A stretch of DNA of 64,000 nucleotides from Actinoplanes xinjiangensis (GTDB taxonomy: Bacteria > Actinomycetota > Actinomycetes > Mycobacteriales > Micromonosporaceae): the NCBI RefSeq assembly GCF_003148685.1, contig NZ_QGGR01000020.1, positions 103,036 through 167,035 of the forward strand. Direction: 5' to 3'. The notes under the pieces were generated by a model. The model made no database searches, was not told the origin of the DNA, and worked only from the letters and a program-made list of their open reading frames with translations. The translations under genes and the position numbers were made by a program. Each line of letters starts with the position of its first letter. The stretch's first letter is position 1. Below are positions 8,710 through 16,634 of the stretch, in pieces.

Positions 8710-8839
8710 GGGCGGCACCCTATGCGGGGCGTGCCACGGTCGGATGATCGCCGATCGGGAGGTGTGGGGTGGTCAACAGGCGATGGTTAGGCTCGATCCG
8801 GGGTGGAGCGACCGTTTTGCCGCTTTCTAGGAGAGTCAC

Positions 8840-9337
8840 ATGCGATCACCAGCGCGTCTACTCGCGGCAGTGTCGGCGGCTGCCGTTCTCGTCCTCGTTC
8901 CCGGACCGGCCGCGGCCCGAGCGGTGCATCCGGACCCGGCCGGCGCCAAGGTCGAGGCGCCGGCCCCGCAACCACGACCCGACCTGAAGGGGCAGCGGGT
9001 CCGGTGTGAGGGCGGGCCGGCGACGTTCCTCATCGACCCGGAGGGCTACCGGCGCGGCATCCCGACGGCGGCGGTCGGGACGAAGCTGTTCGCGGACAGC
9101 ATCAAGATCGAGATGTACGGGTGCGATGCGATCTCGTTGGCCGGTTACTTCAGTCAGGACGCGTACCTGGCGCGGCAGGAGCGCTCGTTCAACCTGTTCC
9201 TGATCACCAACGGGGTCAGGTACGGCATCGCGAACGCGGCCACGTTCGACGCGTTCCACTTCGACTCGGAGAAGGTCATCGTGCTGTCATCGGCCGAGCT
9301 GAAGCGGATCCCGCTGGCCGCGACCTGGCGGATCTGA
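8840..9337 (+). CDS. Secreted protein with two FLI-type repeats
   Basis: Encodes 165 residues. A Sec signal peptide is clear: basic start MRSPAR, hydrophobic core, then VPGPAAARA as the cleavage region (about residue 27). The mature part has two similar short units: ATFLIDPEGYRRGIP (about 61-75) and NLFLITNGVRYGIAN (about 117-131), each followed by a predicted Phe- or Leu-containing helix. The pattern looks like a small beta-repeat domain used in extracellular actinobacterial proteins. AGGAGA lies eight bases before ATG. No enzyme motif seen. Confidence 0.7.
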   Translation: MRSPARLLAAVSAAAVLVLVPGPAAARAVHPDPAGAKVEAPAPQPRPDLKGQRVRCEGGPATFLIDPEGYRRGIPTAAVGTKLFADSIKIEMYGCDAISLAGYFSQDAYLARQERSFNLFLITNGVRYGIANAATFDAFHFDSEKVIVLSSAELKRIPLAATWRI

Positions 9338-9366
9338 GCACACTCCCGCCCTCGCAATGGAGATGT

Positions 9367-9410
9367 CTTCGGCGTCGAGGTCTGCCGTTTCGTAGAGCTC
9401 GACGCCGAAG
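9367..9410. terminator. Long hairpin after the secreted protein gene
   Basis: Thirteen-base perfect inverted repeat: CTTCGGCGTCGAG at 9367-9379 and CTCGACGCCGAAG at 9398-9410, with an 18-base loop. It begins 30 bases after the stop of the secreted protein gene. There is no T-run, as is usual in GC-rich actinomycetes. It could be a terminator or part of decayed coding sequence; the surrounding frame reads like protein (VFGVEVCRFVELDAEAFRRA). Confidence 0.4.
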
Positions 9411-9486
9411 CTTTCCGGAGGGCCTCGGCGTCAGGGTCCGGTTGCTGCACGGCGCGGGGCCGATTCCGCTCCGCCCGCGCGCAGAG

Positions 9487-9745
9487 GTGACGGGGATGCG
9501 GATGGTCGCCCCTCGCGGCTCCATCGGGGTTCGTCGAGACACTGGCTTGATGCGGGACGACTGGATTCATGTCGGGCGGTTGTGGACCAACGGTGAGCAG
9601 TTCCTCGCCATCGACAGCGCCGGGCGTGGTGACTGGTGGGGAGACAGCGACGAGGAGTTCGATCGGACTCTGGAGTTGGCGCCGGAGGAGACAGGGCTTT
9701 CGGTCGGCATGCGGGCTGCAGCGGTTGGCCGGCGCGACGGCTGCC
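9487..9745 (+). pseudogene. Decayed coding region, unknown family
   Basis: In one forward frame the sequence reads as protein-like: MRDDWIHVGRLWTN, FLAIDSAGRGDWWGDSDEEF and ELAPEETGLSVGMRAA, rich in acidic and aromatic residues. It then runs without a stop into the wrong frame of the next gene. A second protein-like stretch in another frame precedes it (9350-9430). This looks like a gene that lost both its start and its end by frameshift and deletion. I do not recognise the family. Codon use is similar to that of the neighbours. Confidence 0.35.
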
Positions 9746-9758
9746 ACTATGTCCCGTC

Positions 9759-10628
9759 ATGGACTATCATCACGAATTCCGGCAGGCAGCGACCGAACTG
9801 GGGGTACCGGAGGACGAGTCGGCCCGGTTCGCCGACCTCATCCGGTTTCGGATCCGCGCAGGCGAGCAGCCTGACGGCATTCGTGCCGGACAGTTCGGCG
9901 GGCTGCCTCATCTGCCGGCGGGAATGTCGTGGCCGTCCGTATCGCCGGGTGCGCCCCTGGCGTTCATGGCCTCCCTCGATTGCGCGGCGCTGCCGAGGAT
10001 TGCCGGCTTCGCCCTCCCGGAGGCCGGCTCGCTGCTCTTCTTCCTGGCACCCACGGCGGCGGTCGAGTCCTGTTCCATTGCCGACGAGCAGAAGCTCGCC
10101 CGGGTCGTGCATGTGCCCGCGGACGCCGAGACAGTGGCTGCCGAAGCGCCGGTCGACGAGTTCGACGACGAACCTCTGTTCGGCCCGGAACACGACCTCT
10201 TCGCCAGGGTGGAGGCGAACCTGCCGGACTGGCTCGACGGGGCCGAGGACGGGCGATCCGACTTCCAGAAACACCTGACCCGGGACATGCCGCACTGCGC
10301 CGAACTCATCGCTCTCGTCCAGCGCCTCTGGCCGGGCGAAAAGACCTGGATCGGCGAGGACTTCCTCGTCGGCGGGTATTCCATCTCGGCGCAGAACAGC
10401 CCCGAGACGCAGTTGGCGGAGGATGACGAGACAGGTCTTCCGCCCGGCCCCGAACGCCTCTACCGCTGGGCGGAAGCCGAGCACCGGGTGATGCGCGAGT
10501 GGGTGCCGCTCGCCCAGTTCTCCGTGCCGAACGAGGAATACATCAAGGGGCGCTTCCTGATTCGCCACGAGGATCTCGCCGCCGGGCGCTTCGACAAGGC
10601 GCTGTCCTTCTGCGAGTTCGCCGAGTGA
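9759..10628 (+). CDS. YwqG-like DUF1963 protein
   Basis: Encodes 289 residues. Typical DUF1963/YwqG features: GGLPHLPAGMSWP (about 48-60), LAFMASLDCAALP (about 68-80), GSLLFFL, and a C-terminal half with WIGEDFLVGGYS. The protein is soluble and acidic. Family members are widespread and often near toxin or immunity genes, but no biochemical role is firmly known. Start ATG at 9759 (MDYHHEF) is chosen because residues upstream belong to a decayed region. Codon use is slightly less GC-biased than that of the neighbours. Confidence 0.75.
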   Translation: MDYHHEFRQAATELGVPEDESARFADLIRFRIRAGEQPDGIRAGQFGGLPHLPAGMSWPSVSPGAPLAFMASLDCAALPRIAGFALPEAGSLLFFLAPTAAVESCSIADEQKLARVVHVPADAETVAAEAPVDEFDDEPLFGPEHDLFARVEANLPDWLDGAEDGRSDFQKHLTRDMPHCAELIALVQRLWPGEKTWIGEDFLVGGYSISAQNSPETQLAEDDETGLPPGPERLYRWAEAEHRVMREWVPLAQFSVPNEEYIKGRFLIRHEDLAAGRFDKALSFCEFAE

Positions 10629-10937
10629 ACGAACCCTCCGCCGCCTCAGCGGCCCACGTCGGCAACCACGTCTGCTCACCCCGTGTATGCCCTCGCCTGG
10701 CGCTGAGGTAGTCGCGCAGTTCGCCGGGCGCGGGATGCGGGTTCACCCTCGCCGCTTGACGAGAAACCATAGGGACACTCCCGCGCTGACGGTAGCCGGC
10801 CTTCTTCGTGCGTAGCGCCGCGATCCCGGCGGCGAGACCGTCACCGGGGCGGGAATCGTTCGCTGAACCCGGCCTGCCCGTTGATCAGCCAACGGTTGGC
10901 CGCAGCGTGGTTCTCGGCGCACACGTAGTTCTGGTAG

Positions 10938-11087
10938 ACGTGGCTGATCCGGCCCCGGGTCAACGCCGGCAACGGATCCACCGACGAGGAGATCCCCTGG
11001 ACGCCGGGGCAGCAGGTCACCATCGCCGCGCTGGTCAGCTCGTTCCCGGACGGCACCGGCTACGCCGACATCCGCTATCGGTATTGA
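10938..11087 (+). pseudogene. C-terminal remnant of an unknown protein
   Basis: A 49-codon tail with protein character: VNAGNGSTDEEIPW, TPGQQVTIAALVSSF, then DGTGYADIRYRY and a stop. An in-frame stop precedes it, so no start is available. The rest of 10629-10937 and 11088-11186 shows no gene on either strand that I can support; this stretch appears to be gene debris. Confidence 0.3.
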
Positions 11088-11186
11088 CCCACGCGGTCGT
11101 GACCCGGCCAGCGATCCGGGTGACCGCGGCGAGTAGCCGGCCTTCCGAGCAGAGCTTTCCACGTGGTGATTGCCGTTTCTCGAGCT

Positions 11187-11627
11187 TCAGAGAGGGCTGC
11201 CGCGGCCCCCGGGCAGGACGCCGCAGTTCCGGCAGGCTCTCAGCGGTCGCCGATCCTCGTCGCCACAGACGAGGCATCGTCCGGCCGGATCGATCCCCGC
11301 GGCGCACGCGTCGAGCACCCGGCCCACCACGACAGGTAGCGGCTCGGCCGGATACTTCTGCGGATCGGGGTAGTAGGCGATGGCGTGGTAACCGTACGAA
11401 TCCCAGGGATGCAGCGTCGCCGGGACGCGCATGCCCGCACGCTTCTGCAGGCGTCGCCGGGTGGCGAAGGCGACCGCCCTCGGCAGCACCAGAGCACAGG
11501 CGATCTCGAGTTCGTCGAGTCCCTGGATCAGCGACGGGGAATCGGTGTCGATGTGACCCGGGATGCGGTAGCCGGCCGCGAGGTGGTTCCAGGTGGCGGC
11601 GAAGCCGTAGTCGGGTGACCAGCGGCT
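11187..11627 (-). pseudogene. Truncated gene with C-terminal zinc-ribbon
   Basis: An open frame of about 146 codons reads DYGFAATWNHLAAGYRIPG, then a helical part, WDSYGYHAIAYYPDPQKYP, and a C-terminal CLVCGDEDRRPLRACRNCG, a C-x2-C...C-x2-C zinc ribbon. No ATG or GTG occurs before the GTG at 11489, although protein character continues upstream to a stop at 11628-11630. The 5' part is therefore lost, or begins at an unseen frameshift. Family not recognised. The 11628-11725 stretch upstream holds nothing identifiable. Confidence 0.5.
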
Positions 11628-11725
11628 TCAGCCCGGCGGTGGCCTCGCGGTCGTGCCCCCGCGCCTGCGTTGCCGGGATCAGGCGGGACGGTCTCGTTTT
11701 TCGGCGAGGCAGCCTGGTTCGTACA

Positions 11726-11801
11726 TCCTAGGATGGTTTACAGGTTGTGCGGCAAGCCGCACCCATACAAAAACAGAAGGACGGCTTCGCCGACGAACAC
11801 A
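11726..11801. repeat. Dispersed palindromic repeat, copy 2
   Basis: Same layout as the copy at 8209-8275: palindrome CATCCTAGGATG (from 11724), hairpin GTGCGG-CAAG-CCGCAC (11747-11762), a spacer richer in A, then GAAGGACGGCTTCGCCGAC and AACACA. Here no intact NUDIX gene is attached; the minus strand still reads SSAKPSF, matching the C-terminus of the NUDIX at copy 1. It may be the footprint of a lost NUDIX 3' end or a mobile REP-like unit. The flank 11802-12064 shows no gene I can support. Confidence 0.6.
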
Positions 11802-12064
11802 GGGTTCGGTAGGGTGTGGTCCGTGACTGCCGGGTCGGCCTTGGGCCATTACCGAGTGGGGCACCCGGCTGACGCGTGATCGCCGGGCGGCCGCCACGGT
11901 CGCCTGTTGCCCGCGCTCGTTCGCCGCCTGATCGTTCGTCTCTTCGCGCATGCCGTCGCGTGCGTCTTTCCGTGCTGCACACGCCGTCCGTGATGGATCG
12001 GCTGATCTTCTGCTGCCCGCGCCGGGTCGCGGGTTTCTGTGTGGACTACCGAAAGCTGAGAATT

Positions 12065-12898
12065 TTGAACGATTTCAACTCTTCTGTCATCGCCGAGTTC
12101 CGGGCCAATCAGGGCCGGGTCGGTGGGATGTTCGAGGGTGGCCGGTTGTTGCTGTTGACGACGACCGGGGCCCGAAGTGGGCGGCCGCATACCGTTCCGC
12201 TGGGTTATCTGCCCGATCAGGACCGGGTTCTGGTGATCGGTTCGAACGGTGGGGCGCCGCGCCGTCCGGCGTGGTTCCACAATCTGCTGGCGCATCCGTT
12301 CGCCGAGGTCGAGGACGGTCCGTTCGTGTACGAGGCGGCGGCGACCGTGCTGTCGGGCAAGGAGCGTGACGACGCGTTCGGGCGGGCCGTGGAGCAGGAT
12401 CCCGGGTGGTCCGATTATGAGCGGCAGTCCGGGCGGGTGTTGCCGGTGGTGGCGTTGCAGGCGGTTCCGGAGGCGGGGCCGCCGCGGTCGGGGCCGGGTG
12501 GGCCGTCGTCTCCGGCGGCGGTGCTGCGGTTGGTGCATGGTGCGTTCCGGCGGGAGTTGGAGCTGATCCGGGCCGAGGTGGTGGCGTCGGGGGCGGTGCT
12601 GGGGGCGCAGTTGCGGGTGAACTGCCTGACGTTGTGCGCGAATCTGCACGGTCATCATGTGAAGGAGGATCAGGGGCTGTTTCCGATGCTGGAGTATGCG
12701 CATCCGGAGTTGGCGCCGGCGGTGGCGGTGTTGCGGGCCGAGCACGGGACGGTGGCGGCGTTGTTGGGCCGGTTGCGGTCGGTGCTGGGGGATCCGGGTC
12801 TGTCGCGGGCGGATCTGCTGGCCGCGGTGGATGAGCTGACCGGTGAGCTGATCGCGCATCTGGATCATGAGGAAGCGGTCGTGGACGGGATTCTGTAG
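12065..12898 (+). CDS. F420-type nitroreductase/hemerythrin fusion
   Basis: Encodes about 277 residues with two domains. Residues 1-135 resemble deazaflavin (F420)-dependent nitroreductases of the Ddn type: GRVGGMFEGGRLLLLTTTG, RSGRPHTVPLGYL, RPAWFHNLLAHP. Residues 150-277 form a hemerythrin-like HHE bundle with HGHHVKEDQGLF (195-206), EHGTVAALL (226-234) and AHLDHEEAVV (264-273), supplying the His/Glu ligands of a di-iron site. A TTG (12065) is the best start because related proteins begin with this DFN motif; the ribosome site is weak. The fusion links a flavin reductase-like domain with an oxygen- or redox-sensing iron domain. Confidence 0.8.
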   Translation: MNDFNSSVIAEFRANQGRVGGMFEGGRLLLLTTTGARSGRPHTVPLGYLPDQDRVLVIGSNGGAPRRPAWFHNLLAHPFAEVEDGPFVYEAAATVLSGKERDDAFGRAVEQDPGWSDYERQSGRVLPVVALQAVPEAGPPRSGPGGPSSPAAVLRLVHGAFRRELELIRAEVVASGAVLGAQLRVNCLTLCANLHGHHVKEDQGLFPMLEYAHPELAPAVAVLRAEHGTVAALLGRLRSVLGDPGLSRADLLAAVDELTGELIAHLDHEEAVVDGIL

Positions 12899-12906
12899 GT
12901 CGTTGC

Positions 12907-12940
12907 GGGACCGGGTGTCGTCCGGACGGCACCCGGTCCC
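12907..12940. terminator. Rho-independent-like hairpin
   Basis: Eleven-base perfect stem GGGACCGGGTG / CACCCGGTCCC with an inner palindrome GTCCGGAC in the loop. It begins eight bases after the stop of the F420/hemerythrin gene and lacks a T-run. It lies before the convergent TetR gene and could serve the forward transcript. Confidence 0.6.
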
Positions 12941-13078
12941 GGTGCCCGCGTGCCATGCAAGGGTCAGGGTTGCGGTGTGCGGTATGTCCAGGTGATGGCG
13001 GCGGGGCGGGCGCCGTGTTTGAAGCGCGATGCTGGCTCAGTCGCGCGACGGCCCGGGACGAGTACGGCGGGGATGCGT

Positions 13079-13654
13079 CTAGCGCGGCCTCAGCCCGTCG
13101 ACCACGATGGTGAGCATGCGGTCGAGCTGAGCGGAGTGTTCGGGTGCGCCGGCCACGGAGAGTGCGCCGGCGAGGAGTCCTCCGACGTCGACCGGGTCGA
13201 CGTCGCTGCGGAGTTCTGCTGTGCGGGCACCGGCGTCGAGCAGGGTCTGCAGGATTTGTTGGACCTCGTCGCAGACGGGCCCGGTTCCGAATCGGCCGGT
13301 GGCGCTCATGGCGACGAGGGCCTCGCTGATGCCTCGCCGTTCGCCTGCCCATTGCGCGAAGCGTCTCATCCAGGCGTGCAGGGCCTCTGCGGGTTGCCGG
13401 GTGGCCAGCAGGGTTTGTGCGTCCTCGCGTAGCGGCCGGATCTGGTCGCGGTAGACCTCTTCGACCAGGTCTTCGCGGGTGGGGAAGTGCCGGTAGAGGG
13501 TGGCGCTGCCCACGCCGGCGCGTTTGGCGATGGCATCCAGGGAGATGGCGCGTCCGGAGGCGAAGACCTCGGCGGCGGTGGCGATCAGGTGCTCGCGATT
13601 GCGGCGGGCGTCGGCACGCAGGGTGGCTGGTGGTAGTGCCGGTGAAGGTGGCAT
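13079..13654 (-). CDS. TetR-family regulator of the SDR/AKR operon
   Basis: Encodes 191 residues. The helix-turn-helix region (about 15-62) shows NREHLIATAAEVFASG, LDAIAKRAGVGSATLYRHF and TREDLVEEVY, typical TetR. The C-terminal half contains the WMRRFAQWAGERRGISEAL and EVQQILQTLLDAG helices of the common actinobacterial TetR_C type. It is divergent from an SDR/aldo-keto reductase pair with two identical-form palindromes in between, so it most likely represses both directions. Ligand unknown, probably a carbonyl compound. Confidence 0.88.
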   Translation of the reverse strand: MPPSPALPPATLRADARRNREHLIATAAEVFASGRAISLDAIAKRAGVGSATLYRHFPTREDLVEEVYRDQIRPLREDAQTLLATRQPAEALHAWMRRFAQWAGERRGISEALVAMSATGRFGTGPVCDEVQQILQTLLDAGARTAELRSDVDPVDVGGLLAGALSVAGAPEHSAQLDRMLTIVVDGLRPR

Positions 13655-13704
13655 GAGGTGCGGTGGCCTTCGGTGTCGGCGATCGGGGTTCGGGCGGGGC
13701 GATT

Positions 13705-13718
13705 CGGGGACCTCCCCG
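13705..13718. promoter_or_regulatory. TetR operator site 1
   Basis: Palindrome CGGGGA-CC-TCCCCG. It has the same arms as the second site 36 bases downstream and lies in the divergent intergenic region between the TetR gene and the SDR gene. The pair brackets a -10-like TACGGT at 13727-13732. Inferred binding site of the adjacent TetR protein. Confidence 0.65.
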
Positions 13719-13740
13719 CTTCAGTGTACGGTGGGGTAAC

Positions 13741-13754
13741 CGGGGAGGTCCCCG
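13741..13754. promoter_or_regulatory. TetR operator site 2
   Basis: Palindrome CGGGGA-GG-TCCCCG, the second copy of the operator-like motif, with start-to-start spacing of 36 bases from site 1, placing both on nearly the same face of the helix. Located 43 bases before the SDR start codon. Confidence 0.65.
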
Positions 13755-13796
13755 GTTGCCTGCGACACTCCACTCACCCATTCGCAAGAGGTCTTC

Positions 13797-14522
13797 ATGC
13801 CCACAGCGCTCATCACCGGCGGCACCACCGGCATCGGCCGCGCCACTGCCGAACTCCTGCACGCCCGGGGCTACCACGTTGCCCTCACCGGCCAGAACCC
13901 CGACTCCCTCGCCGCCGCGCGGCGCGAACTGCCCGACGACGTCGTCATCGTGCGGGCCGACGCGCGGGTGACCGCCGACACCGACGCTCTCGTGGAGACC
14001 GTCTCGCAACGCCTTGGCCGCCTCGACCTGCTCTTCCTCAACGCCGGGGTCTTCCGCCCCGCGCCCGTGGGCGACGTGAGCGAGGAGTCGTTCGACGACC
14101 ACGTCGCCGTCAACTTCAAAGGCCAGTACTTCACCCTGCAGAAGGCCCTGCCGCTGCTGAACGACGGCGGGTCGATCGTGCTCACCGTCGGCGTCGGGGC
14201 CCGCCGTGGCACTCCCGGCGCCACGGTGGGCGCCGCCACGCGCGGTGCCCTGCTCGCGATGCTGCCCTCCCTCGCCCTCGAACTGGCACCGCGCCGGATC
14301 CGCGTCAATGCCGTGAGTCCCGGAGCCACCGACACCTCGCTGTTCGACAAGCTCGGCGTCGGCCCCGCCGGACGGGACGCCTTGCGCGCGACCATCCCGT
14401 TCCAGCGCTTCGGATCCAGCCGTGAGGTCGCGGAAGTCGTCGCCTTCCTCGCCTCCGACGCCGCCGGTTACGTCACCGGTCAGGACGTCGCCGTCGCCGG
14501 TGGCTACGGGCTCGGTGCCTGA
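13797..14522 (+). CDS. SDR-fold oxidoreductase lacking catalytic triad
   Basis: Encodes 241 residues of the short-chain dehydrogenase fold: cofactor loop TGGTTGIG (7-14), NAG at 82-84, N107, and the C-terminal VSPGATDT and YVTGQDVAVAGGYG. However the active-site residues are absent: the usual Ser region reads LTVGVGARRG (129-138), and the Tyr-x3-Lys position reads G145-x3-R149. The protein therefore probably binds NAD(P) but may not act as a classical dehydrogenase. Followed by an aldo/keto reductase 48 bases downstream, both under the divergent TetR. Confidence 0.82.
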   Translation: MPTALITGGTTGIGRATAELLHARGYHVALTGQNPDSLAAARRELPDDVVIVRADARVTADTDALVETVSQRLGRLDLLFLNAGVFRPAPVGDVSEESFDDHVAVNFKGQYFTLQKALPLLNDGGSIVLTVGVGARRGTPGATVGAATRGALLAMLPSLALELAPRRIRVNAVSPGATDTSLFDKLGVGPAGRDALRATIPFQRFGSSREVAEVVAFLASDAAGYVTGQDVAVAGGYGLGA

Positions 14523-14570
14523 AGTACCGCACCGCCGACCACGTAACCCCTCGAACTCCAGGAGAACCCC

Positions 14571-15635
14571 GTGACCCTCACCCTCGACACCTACCGCCAG
14601 CTCGGGCGTTCCGGCCTGCGGGTCTCACCGCTCGCCCTGGGCGCCGCGACCTTCGGCAACGACTGGGGCTGGGGCGCTGAGCAGGACGAAGCGCGCAGGT
14701 TGTTCGACCTCTACGTCGAACGTGGTGGGAACTTCATCGACACCGCCGTCACCTACACCAACGGCACCTCCGAACGCATGCTGGGCGAGTTCGCCCAGGA
14801 CCGGCGCGACAGTCTGGTGCTGGCCACGAAGTACACGACCCTGCGCCGCCCGGACGATCCCAACTCCGGCGGTGCGAGCCGCAAGAGCCTCTTCGGTGCG
14901 GTCGAGACCAGCCTGCGACAGCTGGGTACCGACTACATCGACCTGCTCTACCTGCACGTGTGGGACTCCACCACTCCGGTGGAGGAGATCCTCCGCGGTC
15001 TCGACGATCTCGTGCGACAGGGCAAGGTCCTGTACGTGGCCATCTCCAACACCCCGGCCTGGCAGATCGCACGCCTGCAGACCATCGCCGACCTGCGCGG
15101 CTGGGCACCACTGGTGGCGCTGCAGCTGGAGTACAACCTGATCGAACGCACCGGGGAACGTGACCTGCTCCCGATGGCCCGGGAGCTGGGACTGGGAACC
15201 GTCCTGTGGTCGCCGCTGGCGGGAGGGGTCCTGACCGGCAAGTACAGCCGTGCGGACCTCACCGCGTCGTCGCCGGCCGACGGTGAAAGCGCTCGCAAGA
15301 GCTTCAACGTGGCCCTCGGTGGTGTGACCGAGCGCAGCCTCGCCATCGTGGACGTGGTCAAGGAGATCGCCACCGAACTGGACCGCACCCCGGCTCAGGT
15401 CGGGCTGGCCTGGACCCTGCAGAATCCGGACGTCACCGCGCCGGTCCTCGGTGCCCGGACCGTCGGCCAGTTGCGGGAGAACCTCGGAGCTCTGGAGGTC
15501 GACCTCACTGCGGGGCAGGTGGCCCGGCTGAACGCGGTCAGCGCGATCGACCTCGGCTTCCCCCACGCCATGCTGGCCAGCGACCACATCCGCGTCCAGA
15601 CCCGCGGCGACCTGAAGATCCAGGCACGCGCGTGA
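14571..15635 (+). CDS. Aldo/keto reductase
   Basis: Encodes 354 residues, a TIM-barrel NADPH-dependent carbonyl reductase. Catalytic tetrad is visible: D in FIDTAVTY, Y in TYTNGTSE, K in LATKYT and H in YLHVWD. Cofactor region: LWSPLAGGVLTGKY and PVLGARTVGQLRENL. It begins at GTG with AGGAG seven bases upstream. Closest in pattern to the YajO/Tas-like actinobacterial AKR group. In operon with the divergent SDR; the TetR upstream implies induction by an aldehyde, ketone or quinone-type compound, but this is inference. Confidence 0.88.
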   Translation: MTLTLDTYRQLGRSGLRVSPLALGAATFGNDWGWGAEQDEARRLFDLYVERGGNFIDTAVTYTNGTSERMLGEFAQDRRDSLVLATKYTTLRRPDDPNSGGASRKSLFGAVETSLRQLGTDYIDLLYLHVWDSTTPVEEILRGLDDLVRQGKVLYVAISNTPAWQIARLQTIADLRGWAPLVALQLEYNLIERTGERDLLPMARELGLGTVLWSPLAGGVLTGKYSRADLTASSPADGESARKSFNVALGGVTERSLAIVDVVKEIATELDRTPAQVGLAWTLQNPDVTAPVLGARTVGQLRENLGALEVDLTAGQVARLNAVSAIDLGFPHAMLASDHIRVQTRGDLKIQARA

Positions 15636-15638
15636 CGA

Positions 15639-15679
15639 CACGGCCGGCGGCAGGGGAGGTGCCCCTGGCGCCGGCCGTG
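15639..15679. terminator. Bipartite hairpin terminator
   Basis: Outer 11-base perfect stem CACGGCCGGCG / CGCCGGCCGTG, with an inner stem AGGGG/CCCCT. It begins four bases after the aldo/keto reductase stop and lies before the convergent small secreted protein gene, so it can stop transcription from both sides. Confidence 0.7.
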
Positions 15680-15739
15680 CTTCGAAAGAGTCGGCTGCCG
15701 CCCGCACCGACGCTCAGGCACTCAACCCCAAGATCACCG

Positions 15740-16048
15740 CTAGCGCCGGTTTGCGTGGCGATGTTGCTCAAGGCCCTGGTCGGCGATCTGCGGATAGACG
15801 GGGTCGAGGAGCGGGCCGAGCGGGTCGGGACAGACGCACGGCCAGGGCCTGGGCCGTGGTGGCAGCAGTTGTTGCGGCAGGATCTGCTGGTCCCACTTCG
15901 GCGCGGGCTCGTAGTGCGTGACGACCCGGTTCGACGGCCGGTATGGCGCGATGGTCAGGTCCGGCGGCGGGTCGGCGGCCAGGGCGGCCGCCGGTGTGAG
16001 CAGCAAGGCGGCCGCGGCGAGTCCGGTCACGATGGCGGTTCTGTGCAT
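15740..16048 (-). CDS. Small secreted Pro-rich protein
   Basis: Encodes 102 residues. A Sec signal (MHRTAIVTGLAAAALLL, then PAAALAAD, cleavage near residue 24) precedes a Pro-rich mature part of about 78 residues with PPRPRPWPCVCPDPLG (two Cys) and a Gln-rich stretch (DQQILPQQLLP). AGGAGG eight bases upstream fixes the start. No known domain. Possibly a small extracellular or wall-associated protein of the morphogenetic type; not assignable. Confidence 0.7.
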   Translation of the reverse strand: MHRTAIVTGLAAAALLLTPAAALAADPPPDLTIAPYRPSNRVVTHYEPAPKWDQQILPQQLLPPRPRPWPCVCPDPLGPLLDPVYPQIADQGLEQHRHANRR

Positions 16049-16200
16049 GGGAGACCTCCTGATGGTCGGCGGAAATGCGGTGCCATCGAGAAGGGTGGCC
16101 CTGCGTGACGGCTGCGGGGCCGGTTTCGGGGTGGTGTGGGCCGGCCGGTGGTGGTGGTCGGGCCGTGCGGGTGGAGGCCGGCGCTGTTCGGGCGGGGGTG

Positions 16201-16614
16201 TCAGGGCCGGACGTAGACGGTGCTGAGCCGGGCGGGGCGGAAGCCGTTGGCCTGGTAGAAGGCGGCGGCGGGGGTGTCGCGGCCGGTCAGCAGGTACCAG
16301 TGGGTGACGGTCGGCATCTGGGCGGTGAGGTCGGCGAGCAGGCGGGTGCCGATGCCCTGGCGCTGGTGTTCGGTGCTGACGCACATCTCCTGGAGCAGGA
16401 AGTGGTCGGCGGATCCGTAGCGTTCGAGGTGGCCGATGGCGAAGCCGGTGAGGGTGCCGTCGGGGGCGGTGGCGTGGGCGGCGTGGGCGCGGGGTGTGGT
16501 GAGCATGTCGTGCAGGCGGCGGGTGGCGTCGGGCAGGTGCCAGGTCTCGTTCCACGGCGGCCGGGTGAACGTGTCGACGTAGAGGCGGGCGGCCGCGTCG
16601 AGGTGGTCGAGCAT
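16201..16614 (-). CDS. GNAT acetyltransferase
   Basis: Encodes 137 residues spanning one GNAT domain. The acetyl-CoA loop is STEHQRQGIGTRLLADL (about 80-96, R/Q-x2-G-x-G form) and the final strand pair is LLTGRDTPAAAFYQANGF. An LQEMCVS strand precedes the loop, as in the family. Substrate unknown. It is divergent from the chloramphenicol-phosphotransferase-like gene, with only 20 bases between, so the two promoters overlap. Confidence 0.85.
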   Translation of the reverse strand: MLDHLDAAARLYVDTFTRPPWNETWHLPDATRRLHDMLTTPRAHAAHATAPDGTLTGFAIGHLERYGSADHFLLQEMCVSTEHQRQGIGTRLLADLTAQMPTVTHWYLLTGRDTPAAAFYQANGFRPARLSTVYVRP

Positions 16615-16634
16615 GGTCCGAGGGTAAGGGTGGG

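Noticed and set aside
10841..11056. Minus-strand reading YQNYVCAENHAAANRWLING
   Set aside because: Could be a natural peptide, but it is the complement of a forward remnant with a better ending, and no start or family is visible.
12087..14102. Minus-strand frame of about 670 codons across the F420/hemerythrin gene and the SDR
   Set aside because: Low-complexity Pro/Arg/Thr composition and overlap with three genes with clear domains; treated as a shadow.
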